Shown here in pieces: positions 1 to 8,668 of a DNA stretch of 64,000 bases. Position numbers and translations under genes: made by a program. Below the pieces are notes generated by a model, which saw nothing but the letters and a program-made list of their open reading frames with translations, searched no databases and was not told the origin of the DNA. The stretch is from Allohahella marinimesophila. Its GTDB lineage: Bacteria > Pseudomonadota > Gammaproteobacteria > Pseudomonadales > Oleiphilaceae. The DNA lies in contig NZ_BAABBO010000012.1 in NCBI RefSeq assembly GCF_039538005.1, forward strand, positions 186,001-250,000, in the 5' to 3' direction. The number at the start of each line of letters is the position of its first letter. The stretch's first letter is position 1.

Positions 1-38
1 CCATGCGATGATCGCGACTACAAAAGGAGTTTGGCGAA

Positions 39-230
39 ATGAATATTCACGGTGGTCCCCAGCAGCGCTATTCCTGGGTCCTCGCAACACTGATTCTCAT
101 CGTTCTGTTCATCGGCCATACACGGGCTTCGGGTAGCGAAGGCTTTGATGGCGCAGGCCCAACTCCCCTGACAGAGTCTAGATCCGGCGTTCCTGAACAG
201 CGTGACAGGCTACCAGGTGTTCAGCGCTGA
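39..230 (+). CDS. Possible small membrane or secreted protein (63 aa)
   Basis: I do not recognise this ORF. A strong ribosome-binding site (AAAAGGAG, positions 22-29) lies 9 nt before the ATG. Residues about 12-28 form one hydrophobic segment rich in Leu/Ile/Val that ends in an Ala/Gly/Ser-rich stretch, so it could be a signal peptide or a membrane anchor. The last 53 bases overlap the 3' end of the ATPase gene on the other strand. The tail beyond residue 30 is polar and has no family signature. The ribosome-binding site and the hydrophobic segment favour a real small gene; the antisense overlap and short length argue against it. Confidence 0.35.
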   Translation: MNIHGGPQQRYSWVLATLILIVLFIGHTRASGSEGFDGAGPTPLTESRSGVPEQRDRLPGVQR

Positions 231-1227
231 TTCTGGCACCCTTCGGCTGATCAGGGCTCACCTGCCCCGGCAAGGCTTCGAGCCTTGGCACTTCCCGGCG
301 ACAGCGTTCGTTAGCATACGGGCAACGCTGATGAAACACGCAACCTGAAGGTAGATGTACCGGCGTAGGCACCTCGCCTTCGAGTCTGATGAAGGCTGGC
401 CGTTCGTCGCGCAACCTTGGAATCGCACTCAACAGGGCACGGGTATACGGATGTTGCGGGCTGGCAAACAGAGCTCTTGCCGGCGCCAGCTCGCAGAGCG
501 TACCGAGGTACATCACCGCCACCCTGCTGGCGAAATGCTCCACCACTGCCAGATCGTGGGTGATGAAGAGATAGGTGAGTGACCGTTCCTCCTGAGCGCT
601 CGACATCAGATTGAGCACCTGTGCCTGTATCGATACATCGAGAGCGGAAATCGGCTCATCGGCCACAATGAATTCAGGGTCGACCACCAGTGCTCGGGCA
701 ATACTGATACGCTGGCGCTGACCGCCGGAGAACTCATGCGGGTAGCGGCTTCCCCACGATGCATCGATACCAACTGAGGCCATCACTTCTGCAATTTTGG
801 CCATGTATTCATTGCGCGAGAGCTCTGGTTGATGCCAGCGTAGCGGCTCTTCCAGAGTCTGGGTAATCGTCATGCGCGGGTTCAGTGAAGCATAGGGATT
901 CTGGAAGATCATCTGCATGCGACGGTGATAGGGTTTCCGCTCTGCGCCGGTCATGTCGTCGATACGCTCGCCGTCGTAAATCACCTTGCCGCTGCTAGGC
1001 CGCAGTAGACCGATGACCAGACGGGCCAGCGTGGATTTACCACAGCCGGACTCCCCCACGACGCACAGCGCTTCGCCCTTTCTGACTGTCAGCGACACGT
1101 CATTGACTGCATGCACATACTCGCGCTTGCGTCGGAGTCGTCCGTCCTCAAAGGTCAGCTGATCAAGCAGGTCACCATGGATGGCGAAGCGCTTGCTGAT
1201 GTTATGGATTTCGACCAGATCGCTCAT
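178..1227 (-). CDS. ABC transporter ATP-binding protein, OppF/DppF type
   Basis: This is the second nucleotide-binding subunit of a family 5 (oligopeptide/dipeptide/opine/nickel) importer, powering uptake at the inner membrane. Visible motifs are Walker A GESGCGKST (about residue 58), the signature SGGQRQR, Walker B FIVADEP followed by SALD, and the switch His in ITHD. After about residue 270 comes the oligopeptide-transporter C-terminal domain with a Cys-rich stretch (GCVFHQRCPYANERC), a pattern that binds an iron-sulfur cluster in some relatives. At 349 aa it is full length. Its start overlaps the stop of the upstream ATPase gene by 4 bp, so the two are translationally coupled. It is the last gene of a five-gene minus-strand operon. 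The substrate cannot be told from sequence. Confidence 0.93.
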   Translation of the reverse strand: MSDLVEIHNISKRFAIHGDLLDQLTFEDGRLRRKREYVHAVNDVSLTVRKGEALCVVGESGCGKSTLARLVIGLLRPSSGKVIYDGERIDDMTGAERKPYHRRMQMIFQNPYASLNPRMTITQTLEEPLRWHQPELSRNEYMAKIAEVMASVGIDASWGSRYPHEFSGGQRQRISIARALVVDPEFIVADEPISALDVSIQAQVLNLMSSAQEERSLTYLFITHDLAVVEHFASRVAVMYLGTLCELAPARALFASPQHPYTRALLSAIPRLRDERPAFIRLEGEVPTPVHLPSGCVFHQRCPYANERCRREVPRLEALPGQVSPDQPKGARISAEHLVACHAVQERRI

Positions 1228-2231
1228 TGCCCGCGCTCCGTCTCGATCAGCACTGCGCCAGGATCCTTCACCAGATCTTCCACCATATGACAGGCAGCGA
1301 GTGATTCTCCTGCTTGCGTAAAGCCCGGCACCACGGAGTCACAGCGTGCCCGAACATAGGCACAGCGTGGATGGAAGGCGCAACCAGACGGCAGGTGTTC
1401 GAGCGTCGGCATGCTGCCGGGAATCTGGTTCAGCCGCTCCCCGGGCAGTGTCTGCTGTGGTAGTGCCCTGATGAGGCCCTGTGTATAAGGGTGCTGAGGA
1501 TCGTTGATGATACCCTTGGTCGGCCCCTGCTCGATGATTCGGCCAGCGTACATAACCAGTGTTCGGTCGGTAATCTGAGAGACCACGCCGAGATCATGAG
1601 TGATGAGTATCAGCGCCAGGTGTTGCTGTGAACACAGATCCAGCAAGAGCTGCATGATTTCAGCCTGTATGGTGACGTCTAGCGCGGTGGTCGGCTCATC
1701 AGCAATGATCAGCTCCGGATCAAGCAGGAGCGCGATCGCGATAATGATGCGCTGCTTCATACCGCCGGACAACTCATGGGGATACTGATCGAGCCGCTTC
1801 TCAGGTGACGGCATCTGCACCAGCCGAAGCTTTTCCAGCGCGATGTCTCTGGCGGCACTGGTCGAGATCCTGCGGTGGGCCTTCAGGCATTCGATCATCT
1901 GCACGCCGATGCTCAGCACGGGATTCAGGGTCATCATCGGATCCTGAAATATCATGCTGATACGCTGCCCTCTCACCTGACGCAGCGCTTCACTATTGAG
2001 GGCACGCAAATCCTGACCGTCGAAACGAATATGACCAGCGGCTACGAAACCCGGCTCGCTAAGCAGATCGAGAATCGAAAAGGCGGCCACCGACTTGCCG
2101 GCACCCGACTCACCCACGATGCCCAGGCGCTCGCCGCGCTCCACTGAGAAACTGATGCCCCTGATGGCGGTGACCGCGCCATGCCGGTGGCCGAACTTCA
2201 CGACCAGGTTGTCAACCTCGAGTAATGCCAT
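1224..2231 (-). CDS. ABC transporter ATP-binding protein, OppD/DppD type
   Basis: First ATPase subunit of the peptide-type importer, expected to pair with the OppF-like subunit encoded next. It shows Walker A GESGAGKS (about residue 39), signature LSGGMKQR, Walker B LIIADEPTTALD, and the ITHDLGVV switch. The C-terminal oligopeptide-transporter domain contains a GCAFHPRCAYVRARC Cys motif. Length 335 aa is normal. It starts 2 nt after the permease stop and overlaps the next gene by 4 bp, so all transporter genes form one transcript. Confidence 0.93.
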   Translation of the reverse strand: MALLEVDNLVVKFGHRHGAVTAIRGISFSVERGERLGIVGESGAGKSVAAFSILDLLSEPGFVAAGHIRFDGQDLRALNSEALRQVRGQRISMIFQDPMMTLNPVLSIGVQMIECLKAHRRISTSAARDIALEKLRLVQMPSPEKRLDQYPHELSGGMKQRIIIAIALLLDPELIIADEPTTALDVTIQAEIMQLLLDLCSQQHLALILITHDLGVVSQITDRTLVMYAGRIIEQGPTKGIINDPQHPYTQGLIRALPQQTLPGERLNQIPGSMPTLEHLPSGCAFHPRCAYVRARCDSVVPGFTQAGESLAACHMVEDLVKDPGAVLIETERGQ

Positions 2232-2233
2232 GC

Positions 2234-3202
2234 TCAGCCTTTATAAAGTCGTGGGTTGAGCACATCTCGCAACCAGTCGCCCAGCAGGTTCATGACCAGC
2301 ACGAGGACGACGAGTGCGATGCCAGGAATGATGGTGATCCACCACGATCCCGAGAAGATATAGTCGAAGCCGCTGGATATGAGCGAGCCGAGCGATGGCT
2401 GCGAAACAGGCATGCCCAGGCCGAGGAAGGACAACGAGGCTTCAGCGATGATGGCGTTGGCCACCTGCACGGTGGAGATGACCAGTATCGGCGACAGGGT
2501 ATTGGGTAGAATGTGGCGAAACATGATACGCCTGGAACTCAGGCCGATAACCTGGGCCGCCTCGACATACTCCTTGTTTTTCTCCGCCAGCACCGAGGCG
2601 CGGATGGTGCGGGCATACTGCGGCCACTCGGCGATACCGATGACGACGATGAGCATGATGAGCGCCAGTTGCTGATACAGCTCTGCACCAAAGGCCGCCT
2701 GAAAAACGGCGAGTACGATGATGGCGACCATGAGCGTGGAAAACGAAAGCTGTACATCGGCAAAGCGCATCAGGAGGGAATCCAGCCGACCACCGTAATA
2801 GCCGGCCAGCAGCCCGATCACAATGCCGATGATGGCCTGCAGCAGCACGGCGAAAAGCCCGATTGTGAGCGAAATCCGCATGCCATAGAGAATGGTACTG
2901 AAAAGGTCGCGGCCCTGCGCATCTGTCCCCAGCAGGAAGCGTCCGTCGTTGTCATCGTTCTCGATCCACACTGGCGGCAGTTCGGAATCGAGAATATCGA
3001 TCTGTGAGAGATCGTAGGGATCATAGGGGGCAAACAGCCCTGCCCCGACACTCAGGATGATGAGCACCAGCAGCATCGTGAAACTGACGATCGCGACCTT
3101 GTCCTGTCTGAATCGATGCCAGAAATGCGACTCCCTGAACTGCTTCAGTTTCGAGGCCTTGTCAGGCAGCACCATTGGCACGATGTTGGGTGTGTCGGTC
3201 AT
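2234..3202 (-). CDS. ABC transporter permease, OppC/DppC type
   Basis: Inner-membrane permease (322 aa) of the family 5 importer. It has a hydrophilic N-terminus, a first membrane segment at about residues 38-58, a periplasmic loop with the family motif LLGTDAQGRDLFS, then a block of five further hydrophobic segments. The EAA-type coupling loop reads EYVEAAQVIGLSSRRIMFRH, which contacts the ATPases. The N-terminal tail followed by LGTDxxGRD is typical of the C-type permease. It overlaps the upstream OppB-type gene by 4 bp, supporting coupled translation and one heteromeric channel. Confidence 0.93.
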   Translation of the reverse strand: MTDTPNIVPMVLPDKASKLKQFRESHFWHRFRQDKVAIVSFTMLLVLIILSVGAGLFAPYDPYDLSQIDILDSELPPVWIENDDNDGRFLLGTDAQGRDLFSTILYGMRISLTIGLFAVLLQAIIGIVIGLLAGYYGGRLDSLLMRFADVQLSFSTLMVAIIVLAVFQAAFGAELYQQLALIMLIVVIGIAEWPQYARTIRASVLAEKNKEYVEAAQVIGLSSRRIMFRHILPNTLSPILVISTVQVANAIIAEASLSFLGLGMPVSQPSLGSLISSGFDYIFSGSWWITIIPGIALVVLVLVMNLLGDWLRDVLNPRLYKG

Positions 3203-4182
3203 GCCGGCGCCCCCTGCGTCAGCCGAACCGTGGGGTTCACCAATCCATACACCAGGTCGACCAGGGTATTGGTGACCACGAAAATCAGCCCGACGACGAT
3301 CAGGTAGGCCACGATAAGGGGCGTATCAACGCGGTTGACGGCTTCGAGAAACATGAAGCCCATTCCCGGCCACTGGAACACACGTTCGGTGAGTATGGTA
3401 TAGGCCACCATCGTACCGATCTGCACCCCGCCCACCGTAATGACTGGCAGCATGGTGTTCTTGAGGGCGTGTAGAAAGTAGATACGGCTGAGCCTCAGGC
3501 CCTTCGCGCGGGCGAAGCGAACATAGTCCGCACTCAGCACTTCGAGCATTTCGGCCCGGATGAGGCGAATGAACAGCGGCATCATGATCGATGAGAGCGC
3601 AATCGAGGGCAGCACCAGATGCAGCAGTCCATCACTTGTAAGAAAGCCGGTATCCCAGTAGCCGAACACATGCACCAACTCGCCGCGCCCATACGATGGC
3701 ATGAGACCCAGCTGTATTGCGAAAATGTACACTAGCAGAATGGCTGTGAGGAAGACCGGCACCGAGATGCCCACGATACTCACACCCATGACGATTCTGG
3801 TCAGCAGACTGCGGGGCTTTATTGCTGAATAGACGCCCAGCGGCACCGAGAATATAACGATTAATAAAGTGGCTCCAGCAACGAGCTCCAGTGTCGCTGG
3901 CAGCTTCTTCAGGATAACCGTCAGTGCCGGCTCCTTGAAAAAGTAGGAGGTGCCAAGATCGCCCTGCACCGCCTTGCCGAGAAAGCGGCTGTACTGCATG
4001 AGGAAGGGATCATTCAGCCCCAGCTCTTCACGCAGCGCATCGCGTTCTACCTCGGAGACCGACTGCCCGACGAGTTCGCGCAGTGGGTCTCCGAGATTAT
4101 CCTGAATCGAGAAACTGATCAGGCTGATGACGAACATCACCACCAGTCCCTGGAACAGACGCCTGATCAGAAATGCCAGCAT
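3199..4182 (-). CDS. ABC transporter permease, OppB/DppB type
   Basis: First permease subunit (327 aa), with a membrane segment starting almost at the N-terminus (residues about 9-28, as in DppB), a periplasmic domain carrying the region LGLNDPFLMQYSRFL, and a C-terminal six-helix transport core. The coupling loop LSADYVRFARAKGLRLSRIY and the C-terminal TERVFQWPGMG stretch are hallmarks of the family. It starts 1 nt after the binding-protein stop and overlaps the OppC-type gene, so it belongs to the same operon. Confidence 0.93.
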   Translation of the reverse strand: MLAFLIRRLFQGLVVMFVISLISFSIQDNLGDPLRELVGQSVSEVERDALREELGLNDPFLMQYSRFLGKAVQGDLGTSYFFKEPALTVILKKLPATLELVAGATLLIVIFSVPLGVYSAIKPRSLLTRIVMGVSIVGISVPVFLTAILLVYIFAIQLGLMPSYGRGELVHVFGYWDTGFLTSDGLLHLVLPSIALSSIMMPLFIRLIRAEMLEVLSADYVRFARAKGLRLSRIYFLHALKNTMLPVITVGGVQIGTMVAYTILTERVFQWPGMGFMFLEAVNRVDTPLIVAYLIVVGLIFVVTNTLVDLVYGLVNPTVRLTQGAPA

Positions 4183-4183
4183 G

Positions 4184-5794
4184 CTAGTTGATCTTCAGGT
4201 CGCCGAAGTATGGGAAGTCCATGACGTTCAGGATAGGTTCGGCATCCACGTTTGGCTTGGCCGCCCAGGCTAGATCCTGCCAATGCAGTGGAACGAAGGC
4301 AGCATCGTCATACAGCATCTTTTCGATCTCCTGCATGAGCTTCGCCCGCTTGTCCATGTCGGTCATGGTACTGGCCTGCATGATCTTTTCATCGACAGCC
4401 TTGTTGCAGTATTGGCCGCTATTGTACTGGCCGAGACCGGTCTTCTTGTCCGGGCAGGCGACGAGGAATTCGAAGAAGTTGTTCGAATCTTCGGTGTCCG
4501 CATGCCAGCCAATCATCTGGATATCAGCCGTGCGCTCATCATAGGCAGGCCAGTACTGGGCTTTCGGCATGGTTTTCAGATCGACATCGATGTTGATCTT
4601 GGCGAGCATGGTCGCGACTGCCTGGGCGATCTTCTCATCATTTACATAGCGGTTGTTGGGCGCAATCATCGACACCTTGAAGCCTTTCTCGTAGCCAGCC
4701 TCTTTCATCAGCTGCTTGGCTTTTTCGATATCGAAGCGCGGCTTCAAAGACTCATTGTGGCCATCGTAGGAGTCCGGGCTGAGCTGCTCCGCGGGCGTGG
4801 CGAAATCCTTCATGATCTTCTTGACGATGCCTTCCTGATTCACTGCATAGGTGACGGCCTGGCGAACCCGTGGATCAGCAAAGGCCTTTACCCGTTCCTG
4901 ATTGAGTTGGAACAGGATGATGCGGGTGCCACTGAGGGTGTACAGCTTTGCATTGTCACTCTGCCTGATTCGCTCCAGATCGTTGGGCGGCACTGGTGAT
5001 ATGAAGTCAACATCGCCAGACAGCAGCGCAGCTACGCGAGTGGGATCTTCGGCAATGGGTGTCAGCACGATGCTGTCGATGTTGCCTGGAGAATCCTCGT
5101 CCCAGTAATCCTTGTTGCGCTCGAACACGGTCTTCACGCCCTGTTCGCGTGAAGCCACCATAAAGGGGCCCGTGCCAGAAACATTGCGGGCGGCGAAGGC
5201 GTCACCATGCTTGGCCGTAGCACTCTTGTCACGGCCCTCCTCGTCCTGGCCGGTGTAGAACTTGCTGTCCATCGGGAAAATATAGGTCGCCGTATTCAGC
5301 GTGAGGGGAAAAGCTGCTTTCGCAACCAGGTCGACCGTATGGTCATCGATGACCTTGGCCTCTGCGATCTGCTCAAAGATGGCCTTGAAGTCGGCTGATG
5401 CCTTGAGCCGGTTCAGCGTCCATTTGACATCTTCGGCGGTGAAGGGATTGCCTGAGTGAAATGTCACGCCCTTGCGGAGTTTGAAGCGCATGGTCTTGTC
5501 GTCGACCTGCTCGAATGACTCTGCCAGTCTGGGCTCGAACGCCATTGATTTATCGAAACGAATGAGCGGATCGAACACCATGTGCGATAGCTGCAAGGTG
5601 GCACCGGACAGCTGCTCATGCGGGTCCAGGGAGACGGGATCCGCATCCCAGGCAAGTTTGAGCGTCTTGGCTTCGGCGATGGCTGGCACTGCGAGCGCCA
5701 TGGTCAGCGCGGTCACAGCCGCAAGGATGTTACGCCGGAAGGGTTTCAGAGCTGGCTTTTCAGCCCTGCTCAATCTGGTGGTGAGCTTGTTCAT
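4184..5794 (-). CDS. Periplasmic substrate-binding protein, family 5 (DppA/OppA-like)
   Basis: Extracytoplasmic binding protein (536 aa) that should deliver substrate to the two permeases encoded just downstream. The N-terminus has a long basic region followed by a hydrophobic core and an AxA cleavage site near residues 40-42 (AIAEAK). The mature protein begins KTLKLAWDADPVSLDPHEQ and carries the family signature around FDPLIRFDKSMAFEPRLAESF. No lipobox is seen, so it is probably soluble in the periplasm. It is the first gene of the minus-strand operon; the 177-bp gap before the divergent gspE-like gene must hold its promoter. Peptide, opine or nickel ligand is undecided. Confidence 0.92.
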   Translation of the reverse strand: MNKLTTRLSRAEKPALKPFRRNILAAVTALTMALAVPAIAEAKTLKLAWDADPVSLDPHEQLSGATLQLSHMVFDPLIRFDKSMAFEPRLAESFEQVDDKTMRFKLRKGVTFHSGNPFTAEDVKWTLNRLKASADFKAIFEQIAEAKVIDDHTVDLVAKAAFPLTLNTATYIFPMDSKFYTGQDEEGRDKSATAKHGDAFAARNVSGTGPFMVASREQGVKTVFERNKDYWDEDSPGNIDSIVLTPIAEDPTRVAALLSGDVDFISPVPPNDLERIRQSDNAKLYTLSGTRIILFQLNQERVKAFADPRVRQAVTYAVNQEGIVKKIMKDFATPAEQLSPDSYDGHNESLKPRFDIEKAKQLMKEAGYEKGFKVSMIAPNNRYVNDEKIAQAVATMLAKINIDVDLKTMPKAQYWPAYDERTADIQMIGWHADTEDSNNFFEFLVACPDKKTGLGQYNSGQYCNKAVDEKIMQASTMTDMDKRAKLMQEIEKMLYDDAAFVPLHWQDLAWAAKPNVDAEPILNVMDFPYFGDLKIN

Positions 5795-5971
5795 GACAGC
5801 ATCCTGTGTGTTATTTGCGGTTGCACTTCATTCGCCGTTTGCAGCTTCTTCGAGCCTGGGACTCCAACAAGCTAAAACTTTCGTTTCGTTTAGGCCAATC
5901 GAAAAAATGGATGCGGCTATACATTTTCTGTATCACCTATACTGAAGCCATATTCCTGACTGAGCTTCGAT

Positions 5972-7783
5972 ATGACCGCATTCAGATTTCCTGCAGCCCC
6001 CCTCGATGACCGCAGCCTGGTGATGGCCCTCGTTGACGATGGCGTGCTGGCGCAGGATGTGGCTGAACGCTACCTGACCCAGCCAAAGGCGAGCCGGACC
6101 GCACGCACGCACAGCAGTACCGGAGCAACAGCACTACCCCACCCATTGGAAAGCCTGGCCCAGGCGGAACTGACTGATCTCAAGTCACAGCGAGTGCTGA
6201 CGCTGGACCGTCTGACGGCCTGGCTGGCCGAGCGTGCCGGACTGCCGCTGTTTCATATTGATCCACTGAAGATCAATGCCGGAGATGTATCGGAAGTGAT
6301 GTCGTTTCCATTTGCACAACGTCACAGCATCCTGGCAGTGGAAGTCAGCGATAGCGAAGTCACCATCGCCACGCATGAACCCTTCGTGGAGAGCTGGAAG
6401 GACAATCTGCGCCATGTGCTGCGCAAGGATATTCGCGTAGTGGTCGCCAGCCCCGCTGACATCAAGCGTTTTACCATCGAGTTCTACAAGCTGGCGAGTT
6501 CTGTACAGGCCTTTTCAAGGACGCGTAACAAGACCGGTGCCGCGGTGTCCACTGGCAATCTGGAACAGCTGCTGGAAGTTGGCAGCCTGGCGTCGGCCGA
6601 TGCCAACGATCAGCATATCGTCAGCATTGTCGACTGGCTGTTGCAATATGCCTTCGAACAGCGTGCGAGCGATATTCACATCGAGCCACGCCGCAAGCTC
6701 GGGCACGTGCGCTTCCGCATCGACGGGGTCTTGCATCCGGTGTATGAGATGCCAATACAGGTGAATGTGGCCGTGGTAAGCCGACTGAAAATTCTCGGTC
6801 GGCTGAATGTCGCCGAGAAGCGCAAGCCGCAAGATGGCCGCATCAAGACCAAGAATCCGGGTGGCAAGGAAATTGAACTCCGTCTATCGACACTGCCAAC
6901 GGCCTTTGGCGAAAAGCTGGTCATGCGGATTTTCGATCCGGACGTATTGCTGCGCTCCTTCAGTGAGCTGGGACTGTCACAGGATGAATTGCAGCGCTGG
7001 CGACAGATGATCGCACAGCCCAACGGCATCATTCTGGTAACGGGGCCCACTGGCAGCGGCAAGACCACCACGCTGTACTCCTCGCTGAAGTCACTGGCCA
7101 CCGAAGAGGTCAATGTCTGCACCATCGAGGATCCAATAGAGATGGTCGAACCGGCCTTCAACCAGATTCAGGTACAGGCACAGGTCGATCTCGATTTCGC
7201 GACCGGGGTCAAAGCCCTGCTGCGGCAGGATCCGGACATCATCATGATTGGTGAGATTCGTGATCTTGAGACGGCCGAAATGGCCATTCAGGCTGCGCTG
7301 ACTGGCCATCTCGTGCTCTCCACCCTGCACACCAATGATGCGCCAGGCACTATCACGCGACTACTCGAGCTTGGTATCGCGCCTTACCTGGTGAAAGCCA
7401 CTGTTCTAGGCGTTATGGCTCAGCGACTGGTTCGCACCCTGTGTCCAGAGTGCAAGCGCCCGGCAACACTTGACCCTGCCGACTGGAAGGCCCTGGTGAG
7501 CCCGTGGAAGGCAGATATGCCCACGAAGACTTTCGAGGCCGAAGGCTGTCTCGAATGTCGATTTACCGGCTTTCGCGGCCGAGCAGGCGTGTATGAGCTC
7601 ATGCTGATGAGCGAGGGCGTGCGCAATCACATCAAGGATCACACTGACATCGATGCGCTGCGCCTGCAGGCCATGCGCGAGGGCATGAAAACCCTCCGTC
7701 TGAGTGGGGCCAACAAGATTGCACAGGGGCTCACAACGCCCGGTGAGGTTCTGCGGGTGACACCTTCGACCGGTGTTTGCTAG
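5972..7783 (+). CDS. gspE: GspE/PilB-type secretion ATPase
   Basis: Hexameric traffic ATPase of the type II secretion/type IV pilus assembly family, acting at the cytoplasmic face of the inner membrane. The 603-aa product has an N-terminal MshEN/T2SSE-like region (about 1-200), then the ATPase core: Walker A GPTGSGKTTT near residue 358, Walker B region DPDIIMIGEIRD near 420, and the conserved LSTLHTNDAPGTITRL stretch. A tetracysteine zinc motif is present (CPEC near 490 and CLEC near 525), as in GspE and PilB. No other secretion or pilus genes are adjacent, so its machine must be encoded elsewhere or it is a solitary paralogue. The subtype (GspE, PilB or MshE) is not settled. Confidence 0.88.
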   Translation: MTAFRFPAAPLDDRSLVMALVDDGVLAQDVAERYLTQPKASRTARTHSSTGATALPHPLESLAQAELTDLKSQRVLTLDRLTAWLAERAGLPLFHIDPLKINAGDVSEVMSFPFAQRHSILAVEVSDSEVTIATHEPFVESWKDNLRHVLRKDIRVVVASPADIKRFTIEFYKLASSVQAFSRTRNKTGAAVSTGNLEQLLEVGSLASADANDQHIVSIVDWLLQYAFEQRASDIHIEPRRKLGHVRFRIDGVLHPVYEMPIQVNVAVVSRLKILGRLNVAEKRKPQDGRIKTKNPGGKEIELRLSTLPTAFGEKLVMRIFDPDVLLRSFSELGLSQDELQRWRQMIAQPNGIILVTGPTGSGKTTTLYSSLKSLATEEVNVCTIEDPIEMVEPAFNQIQVQAQVDLDFATGVKALLRQDPDIIMIGEIRDLETAEMAIQAALTGHLVLSTLHTNDAPGTITRLLELGIAPYLVKATVLGVMAQRLVRTLCPECKRPATLDPADWKALVSPWKADMPTKTFEAEGCLECRFTGFRGRAGVYELMLMSEGVRNHIKDHTDIDALRLQAMREGMKTLRLSGANKIAQGLTTPGEVLRVTPSTGVC

Positions 7784-7822
7784 TATCCGCAGCCTACCTC
7801 ACTGCTGTACGGAATAATTATA

Positions 7823-8668
7823 ATGGTAACCAAATCTGCGACCCAGCCGAATATGAAGACCCACACGCGCCTGTTAGTGGCAGCCCTGACGTCGGCAATG
7901 TCTTTACCAGCCATGGCTGCCTTCTCGCTCGAAGGCAAGTCCGACGCCGAGAAAGGTCTGGCGGTTGCCCAGGAAGCCGAGCGCCGTGATGAAGGCTGGA
8001 GCGATTCCAGCGCCGACATGATCATGGTGCTGAAGAACAAGGGCGGGCGCGAGAGCCGACGCGAACTTCGTATCCTGTCACTGGAAGTCCCGGAAGATGG
8101 CGACAAGAGTCTGACCATTTTCGATTCTCCGCGCGATGTGGCCGGCACAGCACTGCTGACGCATTCGCACAAGGTCGACGCTGATGATCAGTGGCTTTAC
8201 TTGCCGGCCCTCAAGCGCGTCAAGCGTATTGCCTCCAACAACAAGTCCGGACCTTTCGTTGGCAGCGAGTTTGCCTTCGAGGATCTCAGCAGCCAGGAAG
8301 TTGAAAAGTACAGCTACCTGTATCTGCGCAAGGAGCCCTGCCCCAGCGCAGAATCACTCGAATGCCATGTGGTCGAGCGTGATCCCGTGGATGAGAACAG
8401 CGGCTACACCAGGCAGGTCGCCTGGATAGATGCTGACGAGTTCCGCGTGCACAAGGTCGACTTCTACGACAGGAAGGAAAAGCTGCTAAAGACTCTGTCT
8501 GTGAGTGATTTCAAACAGTATCTGGACCAGTACTGGCGCGGCTTGAGCAGTGTCATGCAGAACCATCAGACTGGCAAGAGCACGAGCCTCGAGCTACAAA
8601 ACCTCGAGTTCAAGACTGGCCTGACCGAGCAGGACTTTACCGAGAACAGCCTGAAACGGGCTCGATAG
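7823..8668 (+). CDS. Outer membrane lipoprotein-sorting family protein (LolA-like)
   Basis: Periplasmic protein (281 aa) of the LolA-like superfamily whose members bind lipid moieties in a half-barrel and often accompany RND/MMPL exporters. A signal peptide runs from Met11 to about residue 33 with cleavage after LPAMA. The ATG at 7823 has a weak upstream GGA; the in-frame ATG at 7853 would begin exactly at the signal peptide but has no visible ribosome-binding site. Family-like sections are the region around LTIFDSPRDVAGTALLTH and the WLYLPALKRVKRI motif. No exporter gene is nearby. The 3' end overlaps the convergent DUF3080 gene by 32 bp. Confidence 0.8.
   Translation: MVTKSATQPNMKTHTRLLVAALTSAMSLPAMAAFSLEGKSDAEKGLAVAQEAERRDEGWSDSSADMIMVLKNKGGRESRRELRILSLEVPEDGDKSLTIFDSPRDVAGTALLTHSHKVDADDQWLYLPALKRVKRIASNNKSGPFVGSEFAFEDLSSQEVEKYSYLYLRKEPCPSAESLECHVVERDPVDENSGYTRQVAWIDADEFRVHKVDFYDRKEKLLKTLSVSDFKQYLDQYWRGLSSVMQNHQTGKSTSLELQNLEFKTGLTEQDFTENSLKRAR

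Noticed and set aside
4283..4999. 238-aa plus-strand open frame opposite the peptide-binding protein gene
   Set aside because: Antisense shadow of a clear periplasmic binding protein; no signal peptide or recognisable domain.
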